Origin: Novosphingobium sp. UBA6272
GTDB lineage: Bacteria > Pseudomonadota > Alphaproteobacteria > Sphingomonadales > Sphingomonadaceae
DNA length: 64,000 bases
Direction: 5' to 3'
Assembly: GCF_002440635.1 (NCBI RefSeq)
Contig: NZ_DJUW01000002.1
Location: 257,677 to 321,676 of the forward strand
Part shown: positions 16,802 through 25,081 of the stretch, piece by piece
How positions within the stretch are numbered: the first letter of the stretch is position 1
Layout: each line of letters starts with the position of its first letter
The notes under the pieces: generated by a model
The model's database searches: none
Seen by the model: the letters and a program-made list of their open reading frames with translations, nothing else
What the model was told of the DNA's origin: nothing
Position numbers and translations under genes: made by a program

Positions 16802-17712
16802 GCGAATTGCCCCTGCCGCCTGCCACCCGCACACTCGGTGCGAGCGGTATCAAAGTTTCCTCGATTGCCTGGGGGATGTGGCGCTTGGCCGAAGGTGGCC
16901 GCACCGCCGCCGAAGCGGCGCGGCTGGTCCATGCTGCGCTCGATGCCGGGATCAATTTCCTCGATACCGCGGATATCTATGGCTTCGATGGCAGCGGCGG
17001 GTTCGGCGATGCCGAAGCACTGCTGGGCGAGGTGCTGGCCGCCGAGCCGGCCCTGCGCGCGCGGATGGTTCTGGCCAGCAAGGGCGGGATCATGCCGCCG
17101 CTGCCCTACGACCAGAGCGCCGGCTATCTCTCGGCCGCGCTCGACAAGTCGCTGGCGCGGATGCGGACCGATTGCATCGATCTCTACCAGATCCACCGCC
17201 CCGATATCCTTGCGCATCCGCAGGAAGTGGCGCGGGTGCTCGATGATGCCGTGGCCGCCGGCAAGATCCGCACCATCGGGGTCTCTAACTTCACCATGCC
17301 CCAGATCGCGGCGCTCAACCATTTCCTTGGCCACAAACTGGTGGCGACCCAGCCCGAGATTAGCCCGCTTAGGATTACCTGCTTCGAGAACGGCGAGCTG
17401 GATCAGGCGATGCTGCTGGATCTGACCCCCTTGGCCTGGTCGCCGCTTGGCGGCGGGCGGCTCGTCGCTCCGCAGAGCGAGCGCGACAAGGCCGTGGCAG
17501 CCGAGCTTGACCGGGTAGCAACACAGCGTGGGATTTCGCGCAGCGTCGCGGCCTATTCCTGGCTGATGGCGCATCCGGCCGGGATCATTCCAATCATCGG
17601 CTCGCAGCAGGCCGAACGGATCGCGGAGGGCGCGGCGGCGCTGAAGGTGCAATGGAACCGGACCGATTGGTACGCGGTGCTGGTCGCCGCCCGCGGGGAG
17701 AATTTGCCATGA
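16798..17712 (+). CDS. smoB: Aldo/keto reductase, probable 6-oxo-glucose reductase
   Basis: A 304-residue aldo/keto reductase of the YdhF-like group. The tetrad can be placed: Asp in FLDTADIYG, the Tyr of the same segment, Lys in VLASKGG and His in YQIHRPDI. The NADPH-binding C-terminus has WLMAHPAGIIPIIGSQQAERI. In the sulfo-SMO route an AKR of this kind (SmoB) reduces 6-oxo-glucose, formed when the monooxygenase removes sulfite from sulfoquinovose, to glucose. Its place between the sulfoquinovosidase / LacI genes and the monooxygenase gene, with ATGA overlaps on both sides, supports this. The assignment rests on context plus family; AKRs as such are broad. Confidence 0.85.
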   Translation: MSELPLPPATRTLGASGIKVSSIAWGMWRLAEGGRTAAEAARLVHAALDAGINFLDTADIYGFDGSGGFGDAEALLGEVLAAEPALRARMVLASKGGIMPPLPYDQSAGYLSAALDKSLARMRTDCIDLYQIHRPDILAHPQEVARVLDDAVAAGKIRTIGVSNFTMPQIAALNHFLGHKLVATQPEISPLRITCFENGELDQAMLLDLTPLAWSPLGGGRLVAPQSERDKAVAAELDRVATQRGISRSVAAYSWLMAHPAGIIPIIGSQQAERIAEGAAALKVQWNRTDWYAVLVAARGENLP

Positions 17713-18794
17713 CCCAACAATGCGAGATCGCCTGGTTTTCCGCGCTGTGCGATGACGATTACGAGTTCCTCGGCGTGCCCGATCCCTACCTGGCCTCCAG
17801 CTGGGAGCACTGCCGCAATATCGTGATGCGCGCCGAAGAAGGCGGGTTCGACAATATCCTGCTGCCCTCGGGCTATCAGCTCGGGCTCGATACGACCGCC
17901 TTCGCCGCTGCGGTGGCCACCCAGGTCAAGCGGATCAAGCTGCTCTGGGCGACCCGCATGGGTGAGGACTGGCCGCCGCAGTTGGCGCGCCGGATCGCCA
18001 CGCTCGATCGGATCCTCGGCCCCAATGCTGCGGGCACTGCCGGGCGCCTCAACGTCAACATCATCTCGTCCGACATGCCGGGTGAGAAGATCGAGAGCGG
18101 CCCGCGCTATGCCCGCGCCACCGAGATCATGAAGATCGTCCGGACCCTGCTCAACGGCGAGCATCTCGATTTCCAGGGCGAATTCTTCAATCTCAAGCTC
18201 GATCCGGCCCGGATCACGACGATCTCGGGCAAGTGCCCGGCATTCTATTTCGGCGGCCTTAGCCATGAAGCCCGCGAATGCGCCGCCGAAGCCGCCGACG
18301 TCTACCTGATGTGGCCCGATACGATGGACAAGGTCCGCGAAACCGTGACCGACATGAAGGCCCGCGCGGCGGCCAAGGGCCGCAGCCTCAAGTTCGGCTA
18401 CCGCGCCCACGTGATCGTTCGCGAGACCGAGGACGAGGCGCGCCAGTATGCCGATCGGCTGCTGTCCAAATTGGATGAAGAGGCGGGCAAGGCCATCCGC
18501 GAAAAGTCGCTCGATGCCAAGAACTTCGGCGTACAGCGCCAGCAGGAACTGCGCAGCGCGGCCGATGGCGACGGCTTTGTCGAGGAAAACCTGTGGACCG
18601 GGATCAGCCGGGCGCGCTCGGGCTGCGGCGCGGCAATCGTCGGTACGCCCGATCAGGTGATCGCCAAGCTGCGGGCCTACCAGGACGCGGGGATGGAGGC
18701 CTTCATCCTTTCGGGCTATCCCCATGTCAACGAGTGCGACATGTTCGCGCGTTATGTCCTGCCGCAACTGCAGCACGGCCCGCTGACGCTGTAG
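17709..18794 (+). CDS. smoC: LLM-class flavin-dependent monooxygenase, probable sulfoquinovose monooxygenase
   Basis: A 361-residue bacterial-luciferase-like monooxygenase close to the SsuD alkanesulfonate type, using reduced FMN and oxygen to cleave a C-S bond with release of sulfite. Family marks are PSGYQLGLDTTAFAAAVA, the strand NVNIISSDMPGE, the FYFGGLSHEARECAAEAADVYLMW-region (SsuD has YFGGSS...AAEHVDVYLTW) and the late SGYPHVNECDMFARYVLP. In this operon the expected substrate is sulfoquinovose and the product 6-oxo-glucose plus sulfite. The start at 17709 overlaps the AKR stop. A true alkanesulfonate oxygenase would normally come with ssuABC transport genes, which are absent. Confidence 0.88.
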   Translation: MTQQCEIAWFSALCDDDYEFLGVPDPYLASSWEHCRNIVMRAEEGGFDNILLPSGYQLGLDTTAFAAAVATQVKRIKLLWATRMGEDWPPQLARRIATLDRILGPNAAGTAGRLNVNIISSDMPGEKIESGPRYARATEIMKIVRTLLNGEHLDFQGEFFNLKLDPARITTISGKCPAFYFGGLSHEARECAAEAADVYLMWPDTMDKVRETVTDMKARAAAKGRSLKFGYRAHVIVRETEDEARQYADRLLSKLDEEAGKAIREKSLDAKNFGVQRQQELRSAADGDGFVEENLWTGISRARSGCGAAIVGTPDQVIAKLRAYQDAGMEAFILSGYPHVNECDMFARYVLPQLQHGPLTL

Positions 18795-18817
18795 GCCATG
18801 CAGAAAGAGGTGCAATC

Positions 18818-19393
18818 TTGACCATCCGAATCGTCGCGTTGGGCGGCACCGTCAATCCCGGTTCGACCACTGAACAGGCGCTGCGACTGTCCGCCGCCAG
18901 CGCCGCAGCGGGCGGGGCCGAAGTGCAGGTGTTCGGCGGGGAATACCTTTCGACCCTGGCCCACTACGGCAGCGGCGCGCACCAGAAGGGCGATGGCGGC
19001 GAACTGGTCGAGGCGGTCCGCAAGGCCGACGGCCTATTGATCGCCGCGCCGGGCTATCACGGCACGATCTCGGGCCTGGTCAAGAATGCACTCGACTATC
19101 TGGAAGATCTTTCGAAGGATAGTCGGCCTTATCTAGACGGGCGCGCGGTCGGGCTGATCGCGACGGCTTACGGCGATCAGGCGACGATGAGCACGCTCAT
19201 CACGATGCGCGCGATCGTCCATGCGCTGCGCGGCTGGCCGACGCCGATGGGCGCGACGATTCGGACCTATCACGGGCTATTCTCGCCCGATGGCGAGTGT
19301 CTGGAAGACCGGGCGCGGATGCAGCTGGAACTGGTCGGGCAGCAAGTCTTGCGCGGTGCGCGGGCCTTTGCCGGGGCGCAGGAGGGACCATGA
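18818..19393 (+). CDS. smoA: NADPH-dependent FMN reductase (SsuE-like), monooxygenase partner
   Basis: A 191-residue flavodoxin-fold reductase. The FMN phosphate loop is GGTVNPGSTTEQAL and the flavin-edge segment APGYHGTISGLVKNALDYL matches SsuE-like reductases. It should supply FMNH2 to the monooxygenase encoded just upstream. The start is a TTG at 18818, preceded at good spacing by AAAGAGG; the nearer ATG at 18798 is out of frame and closes after seven codons. The stop overlaps the RibB-like gene (ATGA). In Agrobacterium the analogous SmoA does this job; whether the fold is the same there was not checked. Confidence 0.88.
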   Translation: MTIRIVALGGTVNPGSTTEQALRLSAASAAAGGAEVQVFGGEYLSTLAHYGSGAHQKGDGGELVEAVRKADGLLIAAPGYHGTISGLVKNALDYLEDLSKDSRPYLDGRAVGLIATAYGDQATMSTLITMRAIVHALRGWPTPMGATIRTYHGLFSPDGECLEDRARMQLELVGQQVLRGARAFAGAQEGP

Positions 19394-19977
19394 GCGGCGG
19401 GCTGGAACCGGCGCTGGCCGCGTTGGCTGCGGGGCAGGTGATCGTCCTGACCGGCGACCGCCTTCGCGACGGCGATATCGATTTTGCCCTGGCCGCGCGC
19501 CATGCCAGTGCCGAAACGATCAACTTCATGGCCGCCCACGGCCGCGGACTGATCTGTCTGGCGCTGACCCCGGCTCACGCAATGCGGCTGGGGATCAGCC
19601 TGATCAACCCCGGCAGCGAGCGCCAGTCCGGCCGCCCGCACGGCCGCTCGATCGAGGCGAAGACCGGGGTTTCGACCGGCATCTCTGCGGCCGACCGGGC
19701 GCGCACGATAGCGGTCGCCTGCGATCCGGCCTCGACCGGGGACGACCTGGTCTCGCCCGGACACGTCTTCCCGTTGATCGCAGCCGAGGGCGGGGTCAAG
19801 GAACGCCCGGCCGCGCTGGAGGCCGCAATCGAACTGACCCGCCGCGCGGGTGCAGGAGAGGCTGCGGTGATCTGCTCGATCATGCGCGATGATGGGGAAA
19901 TGGCCCGGCTGGATGATCTGGCCGAGCTAATCGCCCGGCACGGTCTGGCCGTCGCCGATATCGGCGATTTGATCTAG
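19390..19977 (+). CDS. Divergent RibB-like (3,4-dihydroxy-2-butanone-4-phosphate synthase fold) protein
   Basis: A 195-residue protein aligning along its length with RibB: INFMAAHGRGLICLAL, EAKTGVSTGISAADRARTI and SPGHVFPLIAAEGGVKER. Key catalytic positions differ. The usual DRE-N-EGD loop reads DRLRDGDID, with the first Glu changed to Leu, and the GHTEA motif that carries the catalytic His reads PAALEAA, so His and Thr are missing. It may therefore not make the riboflavin precursor. Being the last, ATGA-coupled gene of the sulfoquinovose operon it could support flavin supply, bind a sugar phosphate, or have a new isomerase/lyase role. Its stop codon overlaps the stop of the convergent nucleotidyltransferase gene. 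Confidence 0.8.
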   Translation: MSGGLEPALAALAAGQVIVLTGDRLRDGDIDFALAARHASAETINFMAAHGRGLICLALTPAHAMRLGISLINPGSERQSGRPHGRSIEAKTGVSTGISAADRARTIAVACDPASTGDDLVSPGHVFPLIAAEGGVKERPAALEAAIELTRRAGAGEAAVICSIMRDDGEMARLDDLAELIARHGLAVADIGDLI

Positions 19978-21191
19978 CGTTCCTGCAGCCAGCCGAACAC
20001 GGCACGGCTGCGGCTGATATCGCGGCGCTGGACCGGATCAGCCAGTGCGCGCAGCATCCGCCAGGCCAAAGTAAGATTGCCGCTGTCGCCGTGGTGATGG
20101 TGATGCTCGGCCGCACGCGAGCGCAGCGCGGCGCGGTCTCGCACTAGCCTCAGCCGCCGCCGCCATGATCCGAGCGCAAACAGCCGGTCCCATCCGCCCT
20201 GCGCATCGGCCTGCCCGGTATCCTGCAGCATCAGCAGCGCGCTGCCCTCGACCGTTGCGGGGTCCGGGTTCTCGCCACCAGGGAGCGCGGCTGCCGGTAG
20301 TTGCGGGGCAAAGGCTTCGATGATCCCGAACGCCAGCCGCGCCCCGGCCCCGCGTCCGGCCCGGTCGGCGATTTCCCAAAAGCGCGCCCAGTCGGCCTCG
20401 GGATCGGTCGCCAGCACTGCGCAGTCGCTCAGCACCAGCGGGCCATTGTTGAGCTGGTGATCGTAAACCGCGTGGACGATCAGGTGCAGCATCGTCTCGG
20501 CCCAGCCCAGAACCGGGACCGGGTGCCCGCCGACATCTTCGCTGCGCCGCCCGCCCAGCAAGGCCTCGACCTGCAGCAATACATCATCCTCACGCCGGCC
20601 GCGCGGCTGGTCGACCAGTGCGGTGTGAACCTCGACCGCGACCCGCCGACGCGGGCACCAGAGCGCCTCGAGGTGCTTGTGCGTGGCATAGTCGACATGG
20701 ACCGATCCGCTGACCTCGGCGCGCGCGACCAGTCCTGATTTGACCAGCAAGGCAAAGGCCTGCTGGGCCTCAGCCGGGGCAACCAGCACGTCGATATCAC
20801 GCATCGGCCGCAGCGCCGCGCTGCCGTAATGGCGGGCCAATGCTCCGCCCTTGAGCACGGCGGCGGCGATCCCGGCAGCTTCGAGCGTCCGGGTCACGTC
20901 GACCGTCACCGCTTGCCGGTCAAGCGCACGCAGCGCGGCGCGCTTGTAGGCCGCGTGCCAGTTGACCCGCAGCGCATCGGGCATCGCCCAGTCCGCCCAG
21001 CTATCGCGCAGGCGGTGGTAAAGCAGCGGCCGCAGCCGGTGCTGGCCCGCGCACCGGGCGATCATGTCCCAGTCTTCCGCCGCAAAGCCGGGATCGGCCA
21101 GAACTTCGCCCGGGCGCGCCAGCATGACGCCGATCAGCCACAGCTTCAGCCGGTCAAGCCGGGGCAGGTCAGGATTGATCGGCGCGGGCAT
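19974..21191 (-). CDS. Nucleotidyltransferase-family protein of lasso peptide cluster
   Basis: A 405-residue protein of the NTP_transf_5-type family often found in lasso clusters of the paeninodin class. The polymerase-beta-like active site is seen as KGGALARHYGSAALRPMRDIDVLV, with Gly114-Gly-type loop and the metal-binding Asp132 and Asp134. A natural run of five His near residue 380 is a curiosity. The ATG at 21191 is used; upstream frame is not family-like. It overlaps the convergent RibB-like gene by 4 bases and is divergent from the first HPr-kinase-like gene. In known clusters the role is unclear; adding a nucleotidyl or similar group to the peptide tail is a guess. Confidence 0.8.
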   Translation of the reverse strand: MPAPINPDLPRLDRLKLWLIGVMLARPGEVLADPGFAAEDWDMIARCAGQHRLRPLLYHRLRDSWADWAMPDALRVNWHAAYKRAALRALDRQAVTVDVTRTLEAAGIAAAVLKGGALARHYGSAALRPMRDIDVLVAPAEAQQAFALLVKSGLVARAEVSGSVHVDYATHKHLEALWCPRRRVAVEVHTALVDQPRGRREDDVLLQVEALLGGRRSEDVGGHPVPVLGWAETMLHLIVHAVYDHQLNNGPLVLSDCAVLATDPEADWARFWEIADRAGRGAGARLAFGIIEAFAPQLPAAALPGGENPDPATVEGSALLMLQDTGQADAQGGWDRLFALGSWRRRLRLVRDRAALRSRAAEHHHHHGDSGNLTLAWRMLRALADPVQRRDISRSRAVFGWLQER

Positions 21192-21319
21192 GGCTCTGCT
21201 TCTAGGTTGGACTGGAGGGCTGACGGTCAGGTCCGGGACCACATTGGCCTTTGTTTCGCGGCGATGGTAGAGGCGGGGTGGATCGAGATCAACCGCCGGG
21301 AATGGGACAAGGCGCAGCA

Positions 21320-22153
21320 ATGGCAGCAGGGATTGATCCAGCGAGGGCTCTGCAGGAGGTCTATGGCCTCAGCCTGAGCAGCCCCTTCGCTCTGCCGGGT
21401 GCCGGCGTTGCCACGTCTGCCCTTGCCGATCTGACCATTGCCGAAGGCCCGGCGACCCTGCCCGATGCGGCCGTACCGCGCGGCCCCTATCGCCAGCTTG
21501 GCGAACAGATCGAACTGACCATACCCGCTGCGGGCCGGTTCCTGCTGGCCGGGCCGGGCCGGCTGGAGGTCGCGCCCAAGCTGGGAGTCGAGACAGAGGT
21601 GTTGACGGCGTTTCTCGTCGCCAGCGGACTGCCGATGCTGTTGTGGCAGCGCGGCGGACTGTTGCTCCACGCCAGCGGGGTCGAGCTGGACGGCAAGGCG
21701 ATCGCCATTGCCGGGCCTTCGGGCGTTGGCAAATCGACCCTGGCGCGGGCCTTGCTGGAGCGCGGCGGGCGGCTGATCGGGGATGATACGCTGTGGCTGA
21801 CGGACCCCGCCAATCCGGCGTTGGCGGCGGGGCTTAGCGGCGGGCAGTTCCTGCGCAATGGCGACGAATTACGCTTTGCCGTTCTGCCGCTACAGCAGCG
21901 GGCCGAGGTGACGGTGCTTGACGCGGTGGCGATACTGTCGCGCGGAGCGCCCGGGCCTTCGCGTCTTCGGCCGATCGAAGCCGTTCAGTCATTGTTGAAA
22001 CTGCGCCATCGCCCTGCGCTCCCGGCCATGCTGGGCCAGGAGGCTGCAGTTCTGGCGCATTGCACCCGGCTCGCCGCTGCGGTGCCGATCTTCACGCTGG
22101 GTCTGGAAGAGGGCGCAATCGAACGCGCCGCCGATGCTCTGGCAGCGATTTAG
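21320..22153 (+). CDS. HPr-kinase-like serine kinase 1 (lasso tailoring)
   Basis: A 277-residue homologue of the C-terminal kinase domain of HprK. The Walker A is AGPSGVGKST (Lys138), preceded by LLLHASGVELDGKAIAI and followed by RGGRLIGDDTLWL, the usual block with the catalytic Asp pair. In lasso clusters of the paeninodin type (PadeK, ThcoK, SyanK from a Sphingobium) such kinases phosphorylate the C-terminal Ser of the precursor. Both precursors in this window end in Ser, which fits. The ATG at 21320 is preceded by a weak AAGG; 21302 is an alternative. Its end overlaps the convergent B2 gene by four bases. Confidence 0.85.
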   Translation: MAAGIDPARALQEVYGLSLSSPFALPGAGVATSALADLTIAEGPATLPDAAVPRGPYRQLGEQIELTIPAAGRFLLAGPGRLEVAPKLGVETEVLTAFLVASGLPMLLWQRGGLLLHASGVELDGKAIAIAGPSGVGKSTLARALLERGGRLIGDDTLWLTDPANPALAAGLSGGQFLRNGDELRFAVLPLQQRAEVTVLDAVAILSRGAPGPSRLRPIEAVQSLLKLRHRPALPAMLGQEAAVLAHCTRLAAAVPIFTLGLEEGAIERAADALAAI

Positions 22154-22659
22154 CGCGCGGCCGCCATTGCGGCGAAGCATTGCACCGGGGTCCATTCGCC
22201 GAACCCTTCGCCACCGCTGACCGCTACCCGGCCCGAACAGGTCCAGGCGTGAGCCTCCATCGGCTTGGCTCCGCCCAGCCGCACGCCAAGATGCGTCGTG
22301 ACTGGAACACGGGCCAACCGGCAGAGCACCGTGGCGGCAAGTGCCTGAGGCAAGCAATCGTTTCGCCAGGGCGAGATTCGCGCGGCTCGCCGCACCGCCC
22401 GCCGCACGATCCGCGCCCGGTCTTCCTGCGCTTCGCTTGCCAGCGGCACGCAGCCGACGGGGCCGATCTTACGGCCCAGCAACGGGGCAAAATGCCTGAA
22501 GGCGATGACCCGGACCAGCAGCGCCGAAAGGCCCAGCAAAGGCCAGGCCAGGGCCAGGGTCAGCTTGTCTGCCGCCGGCATCCGCAGGAACCCGCCCAGT
22601 GCTTCGCCAAGCCCCGGACGGAGGGGTGCGGTCGGCACTGGTGATAGCGGATCGTTCAC
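22150..22659 (-). CDS. Lasso peptide leader protease B2 (transglutaminase-like)
   Basis: A 169-residue protein of the Transglut_core3 / lasso B2 family, the cysteine protease that removes the leader. The catalytic Cys102 is in WRNDCLPQALA and His137 in MEAHAWTCSG; the third acidic residue is not assigned with certainty. The N-terminal half has a hydrophobic segment LALAWPLLGLSALLVRVIAF, common in this family and possibly membrane-associated. The separate PqqD-like protein at 23327-23596 supplies the recognition domain (split B1/B2 arrangement). The ATG overlaps the stop of the oxygenase gene (4 bases), so they are coupled. It is the only B2 gene in the window although there are two precursors. 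Confidence 0.88.
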   Translation of the reverse strand: MNDPLSPVPTAPLRPGLGEALGGFLRMPAADKLTLALAWPLLGLSALLVRVIAFRHFAPLLGRKIGPVGCVPLASEAQEDRARIVRRAVRRAARISPWRNDCLPQALAATVLCRLARVPVTTHLGVRLGGAKPMEAHAWTCSGRVAVSGGEGFGEWTPVQCFAAMAAAR

Positions 22660-23300
22660 CCGAACACGCTCCGGACGCCTTGCTCCGGGCGCGACATCAT
22701 CCAGCCGGCGAAGACCCGGCGCGGTCCTCCGCTGGTGACCGGGGAAACCCGATGTTCCAGATCCCGGCGCACGGCGAACAGGGTGATCGAGCCCGGACTT
22801 CTGTGTTGATAGGAAAACAGCGGTTCAATTTCGCCCTTGCGGCGCAGTTCGAACAGGCCGCCTTCGTAGGGCTGATCCGACAGGTTGATGACGACGCCCA
22901 GCAAACGGTCTGGTGAATCGTTGTCATCGTGCCAAACCAGTTCATCCTGATCGTTGGCGCGGGTCTGGGCGATTCGCCCGGCCAGCGCCTTGATTGGTCC
23001 GCAACCGGTTGCCTGTTCAAGCCAGTCGAACAGGTCTCTGTGCCCCAGCATCAGACTGATCATGCCGCTGACCCGCTGTGGCGATTCGATCTGGCGGGTG
23101 CCGATGTAGCGCACATCGTCGTCGATATAGCTTGCCCCCGCGGCCTGCCGCATCAGCAGGTCCAGCAAGTCGGGTGACAAGGCCTCTTCCAATGCCATGG
23201 CCGGGACGGCATCGAAGCCGGATCGCCAGTCAGCCGGGTCCGCGACGATCTCGGTTCCCATCCGATTGATCTGGAACGGTGATCGGACCGATGCGCTCAT
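22656..23300 (-). CDS. 2-oxoglutarate/Fe(II)-dependent dioxygenase of lasso cluster
   Basis: A 214-residue prolyl-4-hydroxylase-like dioxygenase. The iron triad and 2-oxoglutarate Arg can be placed at His124 and Asp126 (LVWHDDND), His183 (LEHRVSP) and Arg194/195 (GGPRRVFAGW). It lies between B1 and B2 in a co-directional run, so its target is probably the precursor or mature peptide. Lasso hydroxylation by such an enzyme has precedent in CanE of the canucin pathway, which acts on Asp. Candidate sites here are the conserved Pro, Asn and Asp residues of the cores. The ATG at 23300 is the first start after the B1 stop. Confidence 0.85.
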   Translation of the reverse strand: MSASVRSPFQINRMGTEIVADPADWRSGFDAVPAMALEEALSPDLLDLLMRQAAGASYIDDDVRYIGTRQIESPQRVSGMISLMLGHRDLFDWLEQATGCGPIKALAGRIAQTRANDQDELVWHDDNDSPDRLLGVVINLSDQPYEGGLFELRRKGEIEPLFSYQHRSPGSITLFAVRRDLEHRVSPVTSGGPRRVFAGWMMSRPEQGVRSVFG

Positions 23301-23326
23301 CCTGGATGCCCTGACCGGGCCGCCGG

Positions 23327-23596
23327 TCAGACCTGGGCGGCGAGCTGCAGCTCGCTCATCGTTCCAAGCACGCGGCTCACCGAGTTGCGGCAGGTTGCAT
23401 CGTCGACATCGAACTTGCCGAGCAGGTCGGCGACGATTTCGTCGGTCGAGCGCGGCTGTTCCATGGCGTCCCAGATCGCACTGGCCGAGGCATTGAGCGA
23501 GACGTATTTGCCGGTCTCGATGTTCACCATCACAAAGTTGTCTTCGATCTGCGAGCCGACCCAGTTGTCGTCGCGCTGCCACTTGGATTCAGTCAT
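23327..23596 (-). CDS. PqqD-like lasso B1 protein (RiPP recognition element)
   Basis: An 89-residue PqqD-family protein with the pattern of lasso B1: an N-terminal beta sheet (VMVNIETGKYVSLNASASAIWDAM) followed by a helical part (TDEIVADLLGKFDVDDATCRNSVSRVL). B1 binds the leader and presents it to B2. The leaders in this window carry W-x-x-P and a Leu/Ile strand, the standard B1 ligand. Only one B1 gene is present for two precursors. It is upstream of the oxygenase and B2 genes and probably in one transcript with them. Confidence 0.9.
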   Translation of the reverse strand: MTESKWQRDDNWVGSQIEDNFVMVNIETGKYVSLNASASAIWDAMEQPRSTDEIVADLLGKFDVDDATCRNSVSRVLGTMSELQLAAQV

Positions 23597-23671
23597 ACCG
23601 GTCGTTCCCCTTGTGCCGGGCGGGTTACCCCAGGCCCCGGCGGATTTGCAAGGGCCAAAGCCCGGGCCCGC

Positions 23672-24868
23672 TCAATCCGGCCAGATATCGAAGGCTACGC
23701 AGATCCGACGCTCGCTAAGCAAGTGCGGGAACGTCCGATGGTAACAATGCGACGGAAACAGAGAGAGCATCCCGGCCTGCGGTCGCACGAAATCCTGCCC
23801 GAACGCCCGGGCAATTTCGTCCCCAACCAACTCTTCCGGAAGACCATGGGCAAGGCAGCCGCCTTCGCCGTTGCCATTGGCGATCTGGTCCGGGATTTGG
23901 ACATAGTAGGTGCCGCTCATCCAGCCGAACTGGTGGACGTGCCAGGTTTCGTATCCGTCATCGTCGGTGATCACGCTCCAGCAATGGAGCTTGCCGGCAT
24001 CGGGGCGGATCCGCAGCCATGGATGGTCGATCCCGGCGAGGCTATCGACGTGTGAAGCAATCACCTCGCGCAGTTTGGCCAGCAGCACGCCGACCAGCGG
24101 GGCGTGGACGCTTTGCGGCGAATCGATCCGCCAGGTCAGCTCGGAAGCGGTGCCATAGCGTTCGTAGCGCAGTTCGGGATGGTTCAGCAGTTGGCTGGCC
24201 AGCTCGCGGTTGAAATCGGCCAGGCTGGCAAAGCCTTCGGGCAGGGGCAGCATCGCCCGGTGGCAAAGCTGGGACAATCCATCAAGCGCGCGGGCTTCAT
24301 CCATCCGCCCGGTCAAGGCCAGACCCATCACCCGGGCGGCGAACAGGCGCGAGTGGCCGGCGCCCTGCGCGATCAGATTGCCGGTGAAATCGACCACCCG
24401 CTGCGCCTCGCCCTGGCCCAGCAGCAGTGCTGCGAGACGCTTGCAGGCGTTCTTGTTATGCGGATCGAGCGCCAGCGCGCGGACCAGGTTCGATTCTGCT
24501 TCGGCCATGCCCAGCCTGACCTGAGCCTTGCCCATTTCCGCCAAGGCCGCAGCCCGTGCCGCATCGCTCTCAGCCTGTTCGACCATTTCGGCAGCAAGGT
24601 GCAAGACCTTGCGGTTGCCCTCGTCGGTCTCGACCGACAGGTAGGCAAACAGCAGCACCATGGTTTCACCGAAGCTGCGATCCCTGGCTGGTTCCAGCAG
24701 TTCGATGACAGCTTCAAACGAATCGGACAGGTTTAGCAAGCCGGCCAGGCGGGCGCGCATCAAAGCGCTGTCGGGGTTTCGGGCCAGTGCCTCGCGGGCC
24801 AGCAGCACTTCCTGCCGGGCATTGAGTCGCTTGGCGGATTCCACCTTGAGATCGAATTGTGCCGACAC
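23672..24868 (-). CDS. TPR protein with C-terminal 2OG-Fe(II) oxygenase domain (copy 1)
   Basis: A 398-residue protein with N-terminal helical TPR-like repeats (about residues 20-220) and a C-terminal oxygenase domain of the PF13759 type: TWHVHQFGWMSGTYYVQIPD with His310/His312, then LFPSHCYHRTFP with His377 and the 2-oxoglutarate Arg near 388. The start is a GTG at 24868, preceded by AAGGGG at proper spacing; the upstream ATG frame runs into the precursor promoter region. It is the first gene of the oxygenase1-side run and is divergent from the precursor gene. A close paralogue at 45615-46802 sits beside the second precursor, which ties the family to peptide tailoring. Confidence 0.85.
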   Translation of the reverse strand: MSAQFDLKVESAKRLNARQEVLLAREALARNPDSALMRARLAGLLNLSDSFEAVIELLEPARDRSFGETMVLLFAYLSVETDEGNRKVLHLAAEMVEQAESDAARAAALAEMGKAQVRLGMAEAESNLVRALALDPHNKNACKRLAALLLGQGEAQRVVDFTGNLIAQGAGHSRLFAARVMGLALTGRMDEARALDGLSQLCHRAMLPLPEGFASLADFNRELASQLLNHPELRYERYGTASELTWRIDSPQSVHAPLVGVLLAKLREVIASHVDSLAGIDHPWLRIRPDAGKLHCWSVITDDDGYETWHVHQFGWMSGTYYVQIPDQIANGNGEGGCLAHGLPEELVGDEIARAFGQDFVRPQAGMLSLFPSHCYHRTFPHLLSERRICVAFDIWPD

Positions 24869-25081
24869 GGCTATGCCCCTTGCCCTTGGATTGCAGCCAG
24901 TTTGGTGCGATTTGCCATGCGCCATCGCCGCGAGCAGGGCAAGCGTTCAGCGTGATTTGTTGCTCGGCAGCGCTTGCAATGTTGTCGTTCTTCCAATAGC
25001 CATCTCCTCGATGGGTCGCTGTTTTTGATGATTTTCGGCGCCAAGCCTTCGGCGCGCCACTCTAAAAAGGTGAGACTGACC

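Noticed and set aside
17709..18794. Alkanesulfonate monooxygenase of a general sulfonate-scavenging ssu operon
   Set aside because: No ssuABC genes; it is embedded between an aldo/keto reductase and FMN reductase downstream of a sulfoquinovosidase.
20088..20106. Run of five His codons as a cloning tag or contaminant
   Set aside because: It is internal to the nucleotidyltransferase and flanked by normal sequence; natural His runs occur.
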